A stretch of DNA of 64,000 nt from Przewalskia tangutica (taxonomy: Eukaryota; Streptophyta; Magnoliopsida; Solanales; Solanaceae). The position numbers and the translations under genes are program-made. Under the pieces are notes generated by a model. That model worked only from the letters and a program-made list of their open reading frames with translations, was not told where the DNA came from and did no database searches. Shown here piece by piece: positions 44,545-58,200 of the stretch. Location: assembly GCA_029844215.1 (NCBI GenBank), contig CM056738.1, forward strand, positions 60,727,593 through 60,791,592, read 5' to 3'. How positions within the stretch are numbered: position 1 is the stretch's first letter; each line of letters starts with the position of its first letter.

Positions 44545-47500
44545 TGTTGACACGATTTTGACCCTCCCGTCCAGTCATTAACTATAAAATTAGACTAATT
44601 TTGTAAAATAATTTTTTATGATTTTTTATAACAAAATGCAGCGATAAAATATAAATACAGGCATAAATAAACAATTTAATAATGGCATCGCGTCTTACGT
44701 AGAGTTTTAAGCACTTAGAGTCCCGCGCCCGCATTTATTAATTTTAAGTTCTATCAAACAATTCTTAATTAATAATAAATACATAAAATAAATAATTTAG
44801 CGATAACGTCGTGTCAGGTAGCATAGCCGCATTTATTAGTAATCATTTGTAATTTAAAATCAATTTTGATCTGATATATGCATTTAATAGCACCGCATTT
44901 ATAAAGCTTAAACGATTCTTAAATATCGTACTTGCATTCAGCATTTAAGTCTAATCTAAACTCTATTCAATTTTAATTTTAACTTCGCAATAATGCAATA
45001 ATAAGATTTTAATAGCGCCGCATTCTAAAATATTAAGCATTAATTAAATAGCGCGCCCATTTTTATTCTTGTAATAATTTTAATAAAGCACCTAAATAAT
45101 ATAAGCAATTTATGTTATTAATTTAACACTAATTAATTACCTAAAATTAACTCCTAGAATTAAATAATTATAACACTAACCTAAAACTAATACCTAAAAA
45201 TAAATACCTAATTAAAATTAGCAACACACCTCTTCCACTCTTAGCCCAATCCGCAGCAGCCCAGCTCCACTGAGCCCAATCCGCAGCCTCAAACCGCGAC
45301 CGCTACCCGCATAAGCCCAGTCCCCTTTATCTTTCCCCCATCGCCCACAAGCCAGAAGGACCCTTTCTCTTCCAATACAAACTAAACGACAGAACAAAAC
45401 CTAAAAAAACCAGCAACCCTAAAGATAACCGCCGCCAGCGCCTCGCATCCCCATCGTACTAGCCGGGATTCTCGCCGGAGAATCCGGCGAACCCTAAACC
45501 AAATCTTTCCAAAACCAGTTCCTTACCATATCCGTCACCCAGAACCTTCCTAAAGCTACTGAAGTATCACACAAAATCAAGCACGAATCACCGCCTAAAT
45601 CGTACTAAACTTGTACCAAATCATCCGCGAATCAGTCCATAAAATCAGTCCAAAATCGTCATAAAGACTTTCCCTAAATCGAAACCTAAATCAGGGCTAT
45701 AAAAGGAGGAGAACGCAGTAATCCAAAGGGGGGACCGATATGCACATGCAGAGCAATCTGGGAGAAAAACCAGTGCATGCACAAAAGATAAAATCCACAA
45801 AAGCTTTCACGCTCAAGAACCCCCCCTGTTATTAATCCAAGCTTCATATTCAGAGCAAAAAGGCTCGTTCTTCTCCGTCGCATAGGCATAAGCCCTCCGA
45901 GTGGATCAACGACTTGATACGCTGTCTCGGTTCGCTGCTCGGAGAAGGTAAAACCGATTCTATCTCTGATTTCTTATTTACTTTACTCAATATGGTCGGT
46001 ACGATATGTTGGCGTGTTTGTTAGATGTTTTTGTTTTTGTCATTGTGTGGGTTCGTTAAATTGGTATTAGTCATCCTTTAGCTCATGAATGCTAGATATT
46101 CAATTTGTGGTCTGCTTAGAAATCATCCTGGTTGCATTACACCCCTTTTTTTTTGAAGTGTCAACATGCCTAATGAATAGTCTGATTATGACTAGTATAC
46201 TCAGTTTAATATAGGTGACCCTGTATATCTGAGATGCATCTGTGATCGTTCACATCCAAGAAATGCATCAGATGCATCCTTTATCTGTTTAAGTATTAGA
46301 TGCCTCTGTATTAGTGTGTAAGTCCTCATAAAGTATCATGTATCCTGCCCTATCTATGACATTGCCTAAATGATGGCTGCATAAGCATTATGTAATATGT
46401 TGAACCAATCTGTGTCATGTTAAATTTTATGTCCCCCTGTTAGCACTTTTACTGTCTCAAGTAGTGAGCATGTTGGGGATGTAATCTGACCTTAAAAGGT
46501 ATTAAGCGAATAAAATCGCCGTGAACGATCCAACATGTTTCATCTTGAACTGAGAAACGCTTTTGTATTATGTGGAGTCACATCCCCATTCTACTCAACC
46601 TCTCCCTATAGGACCTTAAATGTGCCATGTTAAGACTTTATTCTACCTATTGATTCAGGATATGTCAGCAACCATACACTCTTCGCCTCTTGCCTTCTTT
46701 TCTTCTTTCATGTTAACAAAATGTGTGTTTTGTTTATCCTAAAGATAAATATCATAGTACTATTTAGAATCATATATGAATGTCACGTGTTCTGGTATAA
46801 TCAGACTATACATATTTATATATATATTTCAGTTAAAAAAACAAATGGGTGTTTGAATAGGGTCTCGTGTAGGATTCATACAAATGAACTGAACTGATTT
46901 CTTCCATAATTTATTTTTTAAGAATCTGAATATCTATCGTAGTTTGAATAGTAAGTTCAAAAGGTTTGATGTGTATTTCTTTTGTTTTGTCTAAACTAAA
47001 TGTGTATGCTTGTTTGTGTATACTTTGAAGGCTTCGTTTCATGTGGTTGCTGTTTAAAAATAGAAGTTAAAACAGTTGCTGGTTACAAATGTTAATATGC
47101 TAAACTCTTACTCCATCTTTAAAAAAAAATAGTATACTATGACCTTTAAGACGAATAAATATTATGATCGTATATTAGAGATCTTTTCATGTCCTTAAGA
47201 AGTGTGTCTTACTGATTGTGTATACTTTTCAAGTTGCTGTGATGAGATCCAAAGTTGCGGTACTGATATACCTTTTATGTATATTTTCTTCATCTCACGG
47301 TCATATAGAATGTATGTATGTGCCTTTAAATATTTCGATTAAACTTACAAATCATGTAAGATAGAACTTGAAAAAAAAATAGGAAAACCTTTCTGAATGT
47401 AGATCATCTTCTGCATTATTCTTTCATGAATCCTTTTATCTAGTCTTTCTATTAGGAAAGATATATTTTGCATAAGTCATTTACTAATCCTTATCCTTTT

Positions 47501-48629
47501 CTTATTTTTTACATGGCACGCACCGGAGCAAATAAAGAGTCTCACTGCGAGACTCATCTTGAGCTACTTCAAAAGAAGGCCCGCATTTATGTGCATTCAT
47601 CTCGCATAGGAAATTCCAAATCATGCGAAAGGACATCGCCATTCTTCGAGTCATCCCCTTTTATTTATATCCTCCTTCATTCATTCGTTGTAATTATCCG
47701 CCTAACATTTACCCTTAACATTAATATATTTAGAATAGTTTGAACTTGGGTCGTCCTTAGTAAGGGATTTAACATTAGAAATTTACGTGCCCCTCTAAAC
47801 CATTTTAGCTTAAGTTATAATTAAACCATTTAGTCGCATAATTACTCATGTAGGCTAGACATTGTTCTTTTGTCATTAAATCTTAACTTGCATAATTAAT
47901 CACGTAGCTAGGATATTATTTTAACATCCCTAAACCACTTGCTATAAAATCCTTATATAAATCTTATTTTTTATATGTATAATAAGGAACCCTCTTAAGC
48001 ATATGGGATACTAATTAAGGTAGGCCAATATATACATTTAGTCAATAAATCCACTTTGCATCACCCATTTTACATAAACCATAAATGCACACTTTAAAAC
48101 TTTATTTTTTTTATAGCATTAGTTACAGACTTTTATCAACATGCCTACTTTTATAAAATATTCTGAAGCATCTTTTATATTTTCTAAACACGCATTCTTA
48201 GCATAAATAATTAACCCTAGGTTTGAACGGACAACCGCAAGTTAGCGGATCCTTTAGGGTGCCTGACCCCTTCCCTTTAGGATAATAAAGAATCCTTACC
48301 CAGAATCTCATTAAAGTTTAGCAGATCATTAAATGGAGTTAATGTTTACTTTAAACTAGTTAACATTATAGGTGTCCTAATTCACCCAAATTAATTAGGT
48401 GGCGACTCCCTAGCAACCCTTTAGCATTTAGCACCTTTAGCCCCCTTTTATATTCTAGCACCTTTTTAACACTTCTAACACTTTAGCACCTTTTTTAAAC
48501 ATCTTTAAGCCCCTTTAACATTTTAGCATTCTTTTAAACATTTTAGCATTTATTATTTATTTTCTAACCTTTTTATTTAAGCAGGAGTTTTTATAGTAAA
48601 AAATGCCGCGGCCGGAAAAGGGCGCGACA
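44545..48629 (+). repeat. 3' LTR of element D
   Basis: 4085 bp, near-identical to 35149-39237. The differences are clustered scrambles such as the CCCA/CG change at the start, GCAGCCCAAACCC against GCCTCAAACC (about 35890 and 45286), and CTGGCTTCG against TCGCCG (about 37110 and 46515). These fall at CAG, CTG or CCG sites. Confidence 0.96.
45698..45705 (+). promoter_or_regulatory. TATA box in element D 3' LTR
   Basis: TATAAAAG, the same context as 36300-36307. Confidence 0.7.
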
Positions 48630-48634
48630 CATCT
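48630..48634. repeat. Right target site duplication of element D (CATCT)
   Basis: CATCT followed by CATACATTAATGTGATC, restoring the monomer cut at 35148. Confidence 0.95.
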
Positions 48635-49299
48635 CATACATTAATGTGATCTAATTTAAGTGATGATGTACATGTTTTATCGAATCACTATGGAGGGATA
48701 TGAACATGGAAAAAATGCATCACAGTGCCAACAACAACCTAAATCTTGTTATATCTGTCACAAATTTGCTATTTGAATTTTGTTCATGAGATTGTTCAGA
48801 TGGGCAGGGGCAATTAGTCTAGTGCTCAAAGTTCAGAGGGTAGTTTGATTTTAAAAGCAAACTTGGGGGTGTAAATTATTTTAACCCAAATAAATCAAAA
48901 TCTTCTAAAAAAGTTGATTAGAAATCATTTACTATTGAAGTGCTATATTCATCTCATAGATTAATGTGATCTAATTTAAGTGATGATGTACATGTTTTAT
49001 CGAATCACTATGGAGGGATATGAACATGGAAAAAATGCATCACAGTGCCAACAACAAACTAAATCTTGTTATATCAGTCACAAATTTACTATTTGAATTT
49101 TGCTCTTGAAATTGATCGGATAAGGAGTAGTTCGTCTAGTGTTCAAAGTTCGATGGTAGTTTGATTTTAAAAGCAAACTTGGGGTGTAAATTATTTTAAC
49201 CCAAAAAAATCAAAATCTTCTAAAAAAGTTGATTATAAATCATTTACTATTGAAGCGCTATATTCATCTCATAGATTAATGTGATCTAATTTAGGTGCT

Positions 49300-52200
49300 G
49301 ATGTATATGTTTTATCGAATCACTATGAGACATATGGACATGGAAAAAATTCATCACCGTGCCACAACAACCTAAATCTTGTTATAATCTGTCACGAATT
49401 TGCTATTTGAATTTGCTCATGAGAATGTTCAGATGGGCAGGGGCAATTCGTCTAGTGCTCAATGTTCAGAGGATAGTTTGATTTTAAAAACAAACTTGGG
49501 GGTGTAAATTATTTTAACCCAAATAAATCAAAATCTTCTAAAAAAGTTGATTAGAAATCATATACTATTTAAGTGCTATATTCATCTCATAGATTAATGT
49601 GATCTAATTTAAGTGATGATGTACATGTTTTATCGAATCACTATGGAGGTATATGATCATGGAAAAAATGCATCACAGTGCCAACACAACAACCTAAATC
49701 TAGTTATATCAGTCACAAATTTGTTATTTGAATTTTGCTCATGAGATTGTTCAGATGGGCAGGGGCAATTCGTCTAGTGCTCAAAGTTCAGAGGGTAGTT
49801 TGATTTTAAAAGCAAACTTGGGGGTGTAAATTATTTTAACCCAAATTAATCAAAACCTTCTAAAAAAGTTGATTAGAACTCATTAACTATTGAAGTGTTA
49901 TATTCATCTCATAGATTAATGTGATCTAATTAGGTGCTGATGTGCATGTTTTATCGAATCACTATGGAGGCATATGGACATGGAAAAATTCATCACCGTA
50001 CACAACAACCTAAATCTTGTTATAATCAGTCACGAATTTGCTATTTGAATTTTGCTCATGAGATTGTTCACATGAGCAGGGGCAATTCGTGTAGTGCTCA
50101 AAGTTCAGAGGGTAGTTTTATTTTAAAAGCAAACTTGGGGGTGTAAATTATTTTAACCCAAGTAAATCAAAATCTTCTAAAAAAGTTGATTAGAAATCAT
50201 TTACTATTGAAGTGCTATATTCATCTCATAGATTAATGTGATCTAATTTAAGTGATGATGTACATGTTTTATCGAATCACTATGGAGGGATATGAACATG
50301 GAAAAAATGCATCACAGTGTCAACAACAACCTAAATCTTGTTATATCAGTCACAAATTAGCTATTTGAATTTTGCTCATGAGATTGATCAGATGGGCAGG
50401 AGCAGTTCGTCTAGTGTTCAAGGTTCAGAGGGTAGTTTGATTTTAAAAGCAAACTTGGGGGTGTAAATTATTTTAACCCAAATAAATCAAAATCTTCTAA
50501 AAAAGTTTATTAGAAATCATTTACTATTGAAGTGTTATATTCATCTCATACATTAATGTGATCTAATTTAAGTGATGATGTACATGTTTTATCGAATCAC
50601 TATGGAGGATATGAACATGGAAAAAATGCATCACAAAGGCCACAACAACCTAAATCTTGTTATAATCAACTTAATTTGCTATTTTAATTTTGCTCATGAG
50701 ATTGTTCAGATGAGCAGGCAATTGCCTAGTGCTCAAAGTTCAGAGGGTAGTTTTATTTTAAAAGCAAACTTGGGGGTGTAAATTATTTTAACCCAAATAA
50801 ATCAAAATCTTCTAAAAAAGTTGATTAGAAATCATTTACTATTGAAGTGCTATATTCATCTCATAGATTAATGTGATCTAATTTAAGTGATGATGTACAT
50901 GTTTTATCGAATAACTATGGAGGGATATGAACATGGAAAAATGCATCACGCTGCAACAACAAACTAAATCTTGTTATATCACCACAAATTTACTATTTGA
51001 ATTTTGCTCTTGAGATTGATCGGATGGGCGAGTAGTTCGTCTAGTGTTCAAAGTTCATAGGTAGTTTGATTTTAAAAGCAAACTTGGGGTGTAAATTATT
51101 TTAACCCAAAAAATCAAAATCTTCTAAAAAGTTGATTAGAAATCATTTACTATCAAGCGCTATATTCATCTCATAGATTAATGTGATCTAATTTAGGTGC
51201 TGATGTACATGTTTTATCGAATCACTATGAGACATATGGACATGGAAAAAATTCATCACCGTGCCACAACAACCTAAATCTTGTTATAATCTGTCACGAA
51301 TTTGCTATTTGAATTTGCTCATGAGAATGTTCAGATGGGCAGGGGCAATTCGTCTAGTGCTCAATGTTCAGATGATAGTTTGATTTTAAAAACAAACTTG
51401 GGGGTGTAAATTATTTTAACCCAAATAAATCAAAATCTTCTAAAACAGTTGATTAGAAATCATATACTATTTAAGTGCTATATTCATCTCATAGATTAAT
51501 GTGATCTAATTTAAGTGATGATGTACATGTTTTATCGAATCACTATGGAGGTATATGATCATGGAAAAAATGCATCACAGTGCCAACAACAACCTAAATC
51601 TAGTTATATAAGTCACAAATTTGTTGTTTGAATTTTGCTCATGAGATTGTTCAGATGGGCAGGGGCAATTCGTCTAGTGCTCAAAGTTCAGAATGTAGTT
51701 TGATTTTAAAAGCAAACTTGGGGGTGTAAATTATTTTAACCCAAATTAATCAAAATCTTCTAAAAAAGTTGATTAGAACTCATTAACTATTGAAGTGTTA
51801 TATTCATCTCATAGATTAATGTGATCTAATTAGGTGCTGATGTGCATGTTTTATCGAATCACTATGGAGGCATATGGACATGGAAAACATTCATCACCGT
51901 GCCACAACAACCTAAATCTTGTTATAATCAGTCACGAATTTGCTATTTGAATTTTGCTCATGAGATTGTTCACATGAGCAGGGGAATCGTGTAGTGCTCA
52001 AAGTTCAGAGGGTAGTTTTATTTTAAAAGCAAACTTGGGGTGTAAATTATTTTAACCCAAGTAAATCAAAATCTTCTAAAAAGTTAATTAGAAATCATTT
52101 ACTATTGAAGTGCTATATTCATCTCATAGATTAATGTGATCTAATTTAAGTGATGATGTACATGTTTTATCGAATCACTATGGAGGATATGAACATGGAA

Positions 52201-55200
52201 AAAATGCATCACGTTGTCAACAACAACCTAAATCTTGTTATATCACCACAAATTAGCTATTTGAATTTTGCTCATGAGATTGATCGGATGGGCGGAGCGG
52301 TCGTCTAGTGTTCAAGGTTGAGGGTAGTTTGATTTTAAAAGCAAACTTGGGGTGTAAATTATTTTAACCCAAATAAATCAAAATCTTCTAAAAAAGTTGA
52401 TTAGAAATCATTTACTATTGAAGTGTTATATTCATCTCATACATTAATGTGATCTAATTTAAGTGATGATGTACATGTTTTATCGAATCACTATGGAGGG
52501 ATATGAACATGGAAAAAATGCATCACAGTGCCAACAACAACCTAAATCTTGTTATATCAGTTACAAATTTGCTATTTGAATTTTGTTCATGAGATTGTTC
52601 AGATGGGCAGGGGCAATTAGTCTAGTGCTCAAAGTTCAGAGGGTAGTTTGATTTTAAAAGCAAACTTGGGGGTGTAAATTATTTTAACCCAAATAAATCA
52701 AAATCTTCTAAAAAAGTTGATTAGAAATCATATTGAAGTGCTATATTCATCTCATAGATTAATATGATCTAATTTAAGTGATGATGTACATGTTTTATCG
52801 AATCACTATGGAGGGATATGAACATGGAAAAAATGCATCACAGTGCCAACAACAACCTAAATCTTGTTATATCAGTCACGAATTTGCTATTGAATATTGC
52901 TCATGAGATTGTTCAGATGGGCAGGGGCAATTCGTCTAGTGCTCAAAGTTCAGAGGGTATTTTGATTTTAAAAGCAAACTTGGGGGTGTAAATTATTTTA
53001 ACCCAAATAAATCAAAATCTTCAAAAAACGTTGATTAGAAATCATTTACTGTTGAAGTGCTATATTCATCTCATAGATTAATGTGATCTAATTTAGGTGC
53101 TGATGTACATGTTTTATCGAATCATTGTAGAAGCATATCGACATGGAAAAAATTCATCACCGAGCCAACAACAACCTAAATCTTATTATAATCAGTCACG
53201 AATTTGCTATTTTAATTTTGCTCATGAGATTGTTCAGATGAGCAGGGGCAATTCGTCTAGTGCTCAAAGTTCAGAGGGTAGTTTTATTTTAAAAGCAAAC
53301 TTGGGGGTGTAAATTATTTTAACCCAAATAAATCAAAATATTCTAAAAAAGTTGATTAGAAATCATTTACTATTGAAGTGCTATATTCATCCCATAGATT
53401 AATGTGATCTAATTTAAGTGATGATGTACATGTTTTATCGAATCACTATGGAGGGATATGAACATGGAAAAAATGCATCACAGTGCCAACAACAAACTAA
53501 ATCTTGTTATATCAGTCACAAATTTACTATTTGAATTTTGCTCTTGAAATTGATCAGATGGGCAGGAGTAGTTCGTCTAGTGTTCAAAGTTCAGAGGGTA
53601 GTTTGATTTTAAAAGCAAACTTGGGGGTGTAAATTATTTTAACCCAAAAAAATCAAAATCTTCTAAAAAAGTTGATTAGAAATCATTTACTATTGAAGCG
53701 CTATATTCATCTCATAGATTAATGTGATCTAATTTAGGTGCTGATGTACATGTTTTATCGAATCACTATGAGACATATGGACATGGAAAAAATTCATCAC
53801 CGTACACAACAACCTAAATCTTGTTATAATCATCACGAATTTGCTATTTGAATTTGCTCATGAGAATGTTCGGATGGGCGGGCAATTGCCTAGTGCTCAA
53901 TGTTCAGAGGATAGTTTGATTTTAAAAACAAACTTGGGGCTGTAAATTATTTTAACCCAAATAAATCAAAATCTTCTAAAAAAGTTGATTAGAAATCATA
54001 TACTATTTAAGTGCTATATTCATCTCGTAGATTAATGTGATCTAATTTAAGTGATGATGTACATGTTTTATCGAATCACTATGGAGGTATATGATCATGG
54101 AAAAAATGCATCACAGTGCCAACAACAACCTAAATCTAGTTATATCACCACAAATTTGTTATTTGAATTTTGCTCATGAGATTGTTCGATGGGCAGGGGC
54201 AATTCGTCTAGTGCTCAAAGTTCAGAGGGTAGTTTGATTTTAAAAGCAAACTTGGGGGTGTAAATTATTTTAACCCAAATTAATCAAAATCTTCTAAAAA
54301 AGTTGATTAGAACTCATTAACTATTGAAGTGTTATATTCATCTCATAGATTAATGTGATCTAATTAGGTGCTGATGTGCATGTTTTATCGAATCACTATG
54401 GAGGCATATGGACATGGAAAAATTTATCACCGTACACAACAACCTAAATCTTGTTATAATCGATCACGAATTTGCTATTTTAATTTTGCTCATGAGATTG
54501 TTCACATGAGCAGGCAATTCGTAGTGCTCAAAGTTCAGAGGGTAGTTTTATTTTAAAAGCAAACTTGGGGGTGTAAATTATTTTAACCCAAGTAAATCAA
54601 CATCTACTAAAAAAGTTGATTAGAAATCATTTACTATTGAAGTGCTATATTCATCTCATACATTAATGTGATCTAATTTAAGTGATGATGTACATGTTTT
54701 ATCGAATCACTATGGAGGGATATGAACATGGAAAAATGCATCACAAAGTGTCAACAACAACCTAAATCTTGTTATATCACACAAATTAGCTATTTGAATT
54801 TTGCTCATGAGATTGATCGACGGGCGAGCGATTCGTCTAGTGTTCAAGGTTCAGAGGGTAGTTTGATTTTAAAAGCAAACTTGGGGGTGTAAATTATTTT
54901 AACCCAAATAAATCAAAATCTTCTAAAAAAGTTTATTAGAAATCATTTACTATTGAAGTGTTATATTCATCTCATACATTAATGTGATCTAATTTAAGTG
55001 ATGATGTACATGTTTTATCGAATCACTATGGAGGATATGAACATGGAAAAATGCATCACAAAGGCCACAACAACCTAAATCTTGTTATAATCAGTCACGA
55101 ATTTGCTATTTTAATTTTGCTCATGAGATTGTTCAGATGAGCAGGGGCAATTCGTCTAGTGCTCAAAGTTCAGAGGGTAGTTTTATTTTAAAAGCAAACT

Positions 55201-58200
55201 TGGGGGTGTAAATTATTTTAACCCAAATAAATCAAAATCTTCTAAAAAAGTTGATTAGAAATCATTTACTATTGAAGTGCTATATTCATCTCATAGATTA
55301 ATGTGATCTAATTTAAGTGATGATGTACATGTTTTATCGAATCACTATGTAGCGATATGAACATGGAAAAAATGCATCACAGTGCCAACAACAAACTAAA
55401 TCTTGTTATATCAGTCACAAATTTACTATTTGAATTTTGCTCTTGAGATTGATCAGATGGGCAGGAGTAGTTCGTCTAGTGTTCAAAGTTCATAGGGTAG
55501 TTTGATTTTAAAAGCAAACTTGGGGGTGTAAATTATTTTAACCCAAAAAAATCAAAATCTTCTAAAAAAGTTGATTAGAAATCATTTACTATTGAAGCGC
55601 TATATTCATCTCATAGATTAATGTGATCTAATTTAGGTGCTGATGTACATGTTTTATCGAATCACTATGAGACATATGGACATGGAAAAAATTCATCACC
55701 GTGCCACAACAACCTAAATCTTGTTATAATCTGTCACGAATTTGCTATTTGAATTTGCTCATGAGAATGTTCAGATGGGCAGGGGCAATTCGTCTAGTGC
55801 TCAATGTTCAGAGGATAGTTTGATTTTAAAAACAAACTTGGGGGTGTAAATTATTTTAACCCAAATAAATCAAAATCTTCTAAAAAAGTTGATTAGAAAT
55901 CATATACTATTTAAGTGCTATATTCATCTCATAGATTAATGTGATCTAATTTAAGTGATGATGTACATGTTTTATCGAATCACTATGGAGGTATATGATC
56001 ATGGAAAAATGCATCACATGCCAACAACAACCTAAATTTAGTTATATCCACAAATTTGTTATTTGAATTTGCTCATGAGATTGTTCAGATGGGCAGGGGC
56101 AATTCGTCTAGTGCTCAAAGTTCAGAGGGTAGTTTGATTTTAAAAGCAAACTTGGGGGTGTAAATTATTTTAACCCAAATTAATCAAAACCTTCTAAAAA
56201 AGTTGATTAGAACTCATTAACTATTGAAGTGTTATATTCATCTCATAGATTAATGTGATCTAATTAGGTGCTGATGCATGTTTTATCGAATCACTATGGA
56301 GGCATATGGACATGGAAAAAATTCATCACCGTGCCACAACAACCTAAATCTTGTTATAATCAGTCACGAATTTGCTATTTGAATTTTGCTCATGAGATTG
56401 TTCACATGAGCAGGGGCAATTCGTGTAGTGCTCAAAGTTCAGAGGGTAGTTTTATTTTAAAAGCAAACTTGGGGGTGTAAATTATTTTAACCCAAGTAAA
56501 TCAAAATCTTCTAAAAAAGTTGATTAGAAATCATTTACTATTGAAGTGCTATATTCATCTCATAGATTAATGTGATCTAATTTAAGTGATGATGTACATG
56601 TTTTATCGAATCACTATGGAGGGATATGAACATGGAAAAAATGCATCACAGTGTCAACAACAACCTAAATCTTGTTATATCAGTCACAAATTAGCTATTT
56701 GAATTTTGCTCATGAGATTGATCAGATGGGAAGCGATTCGTCTAGTGTTCAAGGTTCAGAGGGTAGTTTGATTTTAAAAGCAAACTTGGGGGTGTAAATT
56801 ATTTTAACCCAAATAAATCAAAATCTTCTAAAAAAGTTTATTAGAAATCATTTACTATTGAAGTGTTATATTCATCTCATACATTAATGTGATCTAATTT
56901 AAGTGATGATGTACATGTTTTATCGAATCACTATGGAGGGATATGAACATGGAAAAAATGCATCACAGTGCCACAACAACCTAAATCTTGTTATAATCAG
57001 TCACGAATTTGCTATTTTAATTTTGCTCATGAGATTGTTCAGATGAGCAGGGGCAATTCGTCTAGTGCTCAAAGTTCAGAGGGTAGTTTTATTTTAAAAG
57101 CAAACTTGGGGGTGTAAATTATTTTAACCCAAATAAATCAAAATCTTCTAAAAAAGTTGATTAGAAATCATTTACTATTGAAGTGCTATATTCATCTCAT
57201 AGATTAATGTGATCTAATTTAAGTGATGATGTACATGTTTTATCGAATCACTATGGAGGGATATGAACATGGAAAAAATGCATCACAGTGCCAACAACAA
57301 ACTAAATCTTGTTATATCAGTCACAAATTTACTATTTGAATTTTGCTCTTGAGATTGATCAGATGGGCAGGAGTAGTTCGTCTAGTGTTCAAAGTTCATA
57401 GGGTAGTTTGATTTTAAAAGCAAACTTGGGGGTGTAAATTATTTTAACCCAAAAAAATCAAAATCTTCTAAAAAAGTTGATTAGAAATCATTTACTATTG
57501 AAGCGCTATATTCATCTCATAGATTAATGTGATCTAATTTAGGTGCTGATGTACATGTTTTATCGAATCACTATGAGACATATGGACATGGAAAAATTCA
57601 TCACCGTACAACAACCTAAATCTTGTTATAATCATTACGAATTTGGTATTGGATTTTGCTCTTGAGATTGTTCAGATGGGCAGGTGCAATTCGTCTAGTG
57701 CTCAATGTTCAGATGATAGTTTGATTTTAAAAACAAACTTGGGGGTGTAAATTATTTTAACCCAAATAAATCAAAATCTTCTAAAACAGTTGATTAGAAA
57801 TCATATACTATTTAAGTGCTATATTCATCTCATAGATTAATGTGATCTAATTTAAGTGATGATGTACATGTTTTATCGAATCACTATGGAGGTATATGAT
57901 CATGGAAAAAATGCATCACAGTGCCAACAACAAACTAAATCTAGTTATATAAGTCACAAATTTGTTGTTTGAATTTTGCTCATGAGATTGTTCAGATGGG
58001 CAGGGGCAATTCGTCTAGTGCTCAAAGTTCAGAATGTAGTTTGATTTTAAAAGCAAACTTGGGGGTGTAAATTATTTTAACCCAAATTAATCAAAATCTT
58101 CTAAAAAAGTTGATTAGAACTCATTAACTATTGAAGTGTTATATTCATCTCATAGATTAATGTGATCTAATTAGGTGCTGATGTGCATGTTTTATCGAAT

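Larger units (their letters stand above)
35149..48629 (+). mobile_element. Element D: gag-only Tat/Ogre-type LTR retrotransposon
   Basis: 13,481 bp with LTRs of 4089 and 4085 bp and a 5307-bp interior, flanked by CATCT on both sides within a satellite monomer. The interior has a primer site matching tRNA-Arg, a gag gene, and about 2.6 kb of non-coding repeats; no protease, RT, RNase H or integrase is present. The gag protein and the U5 end (GGTGCCTGACCCCTTCCC, GGTGGCGACTCC) resemble Tat/Ogre elements. It fits the published class of terminal-repeat retrotransposons with a GAG domain (TR-GAG), though long LTRs also fit an Ogre deletion derivative. The near-identical LTRs suggest recent insertion. 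Confidence 0.93.
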
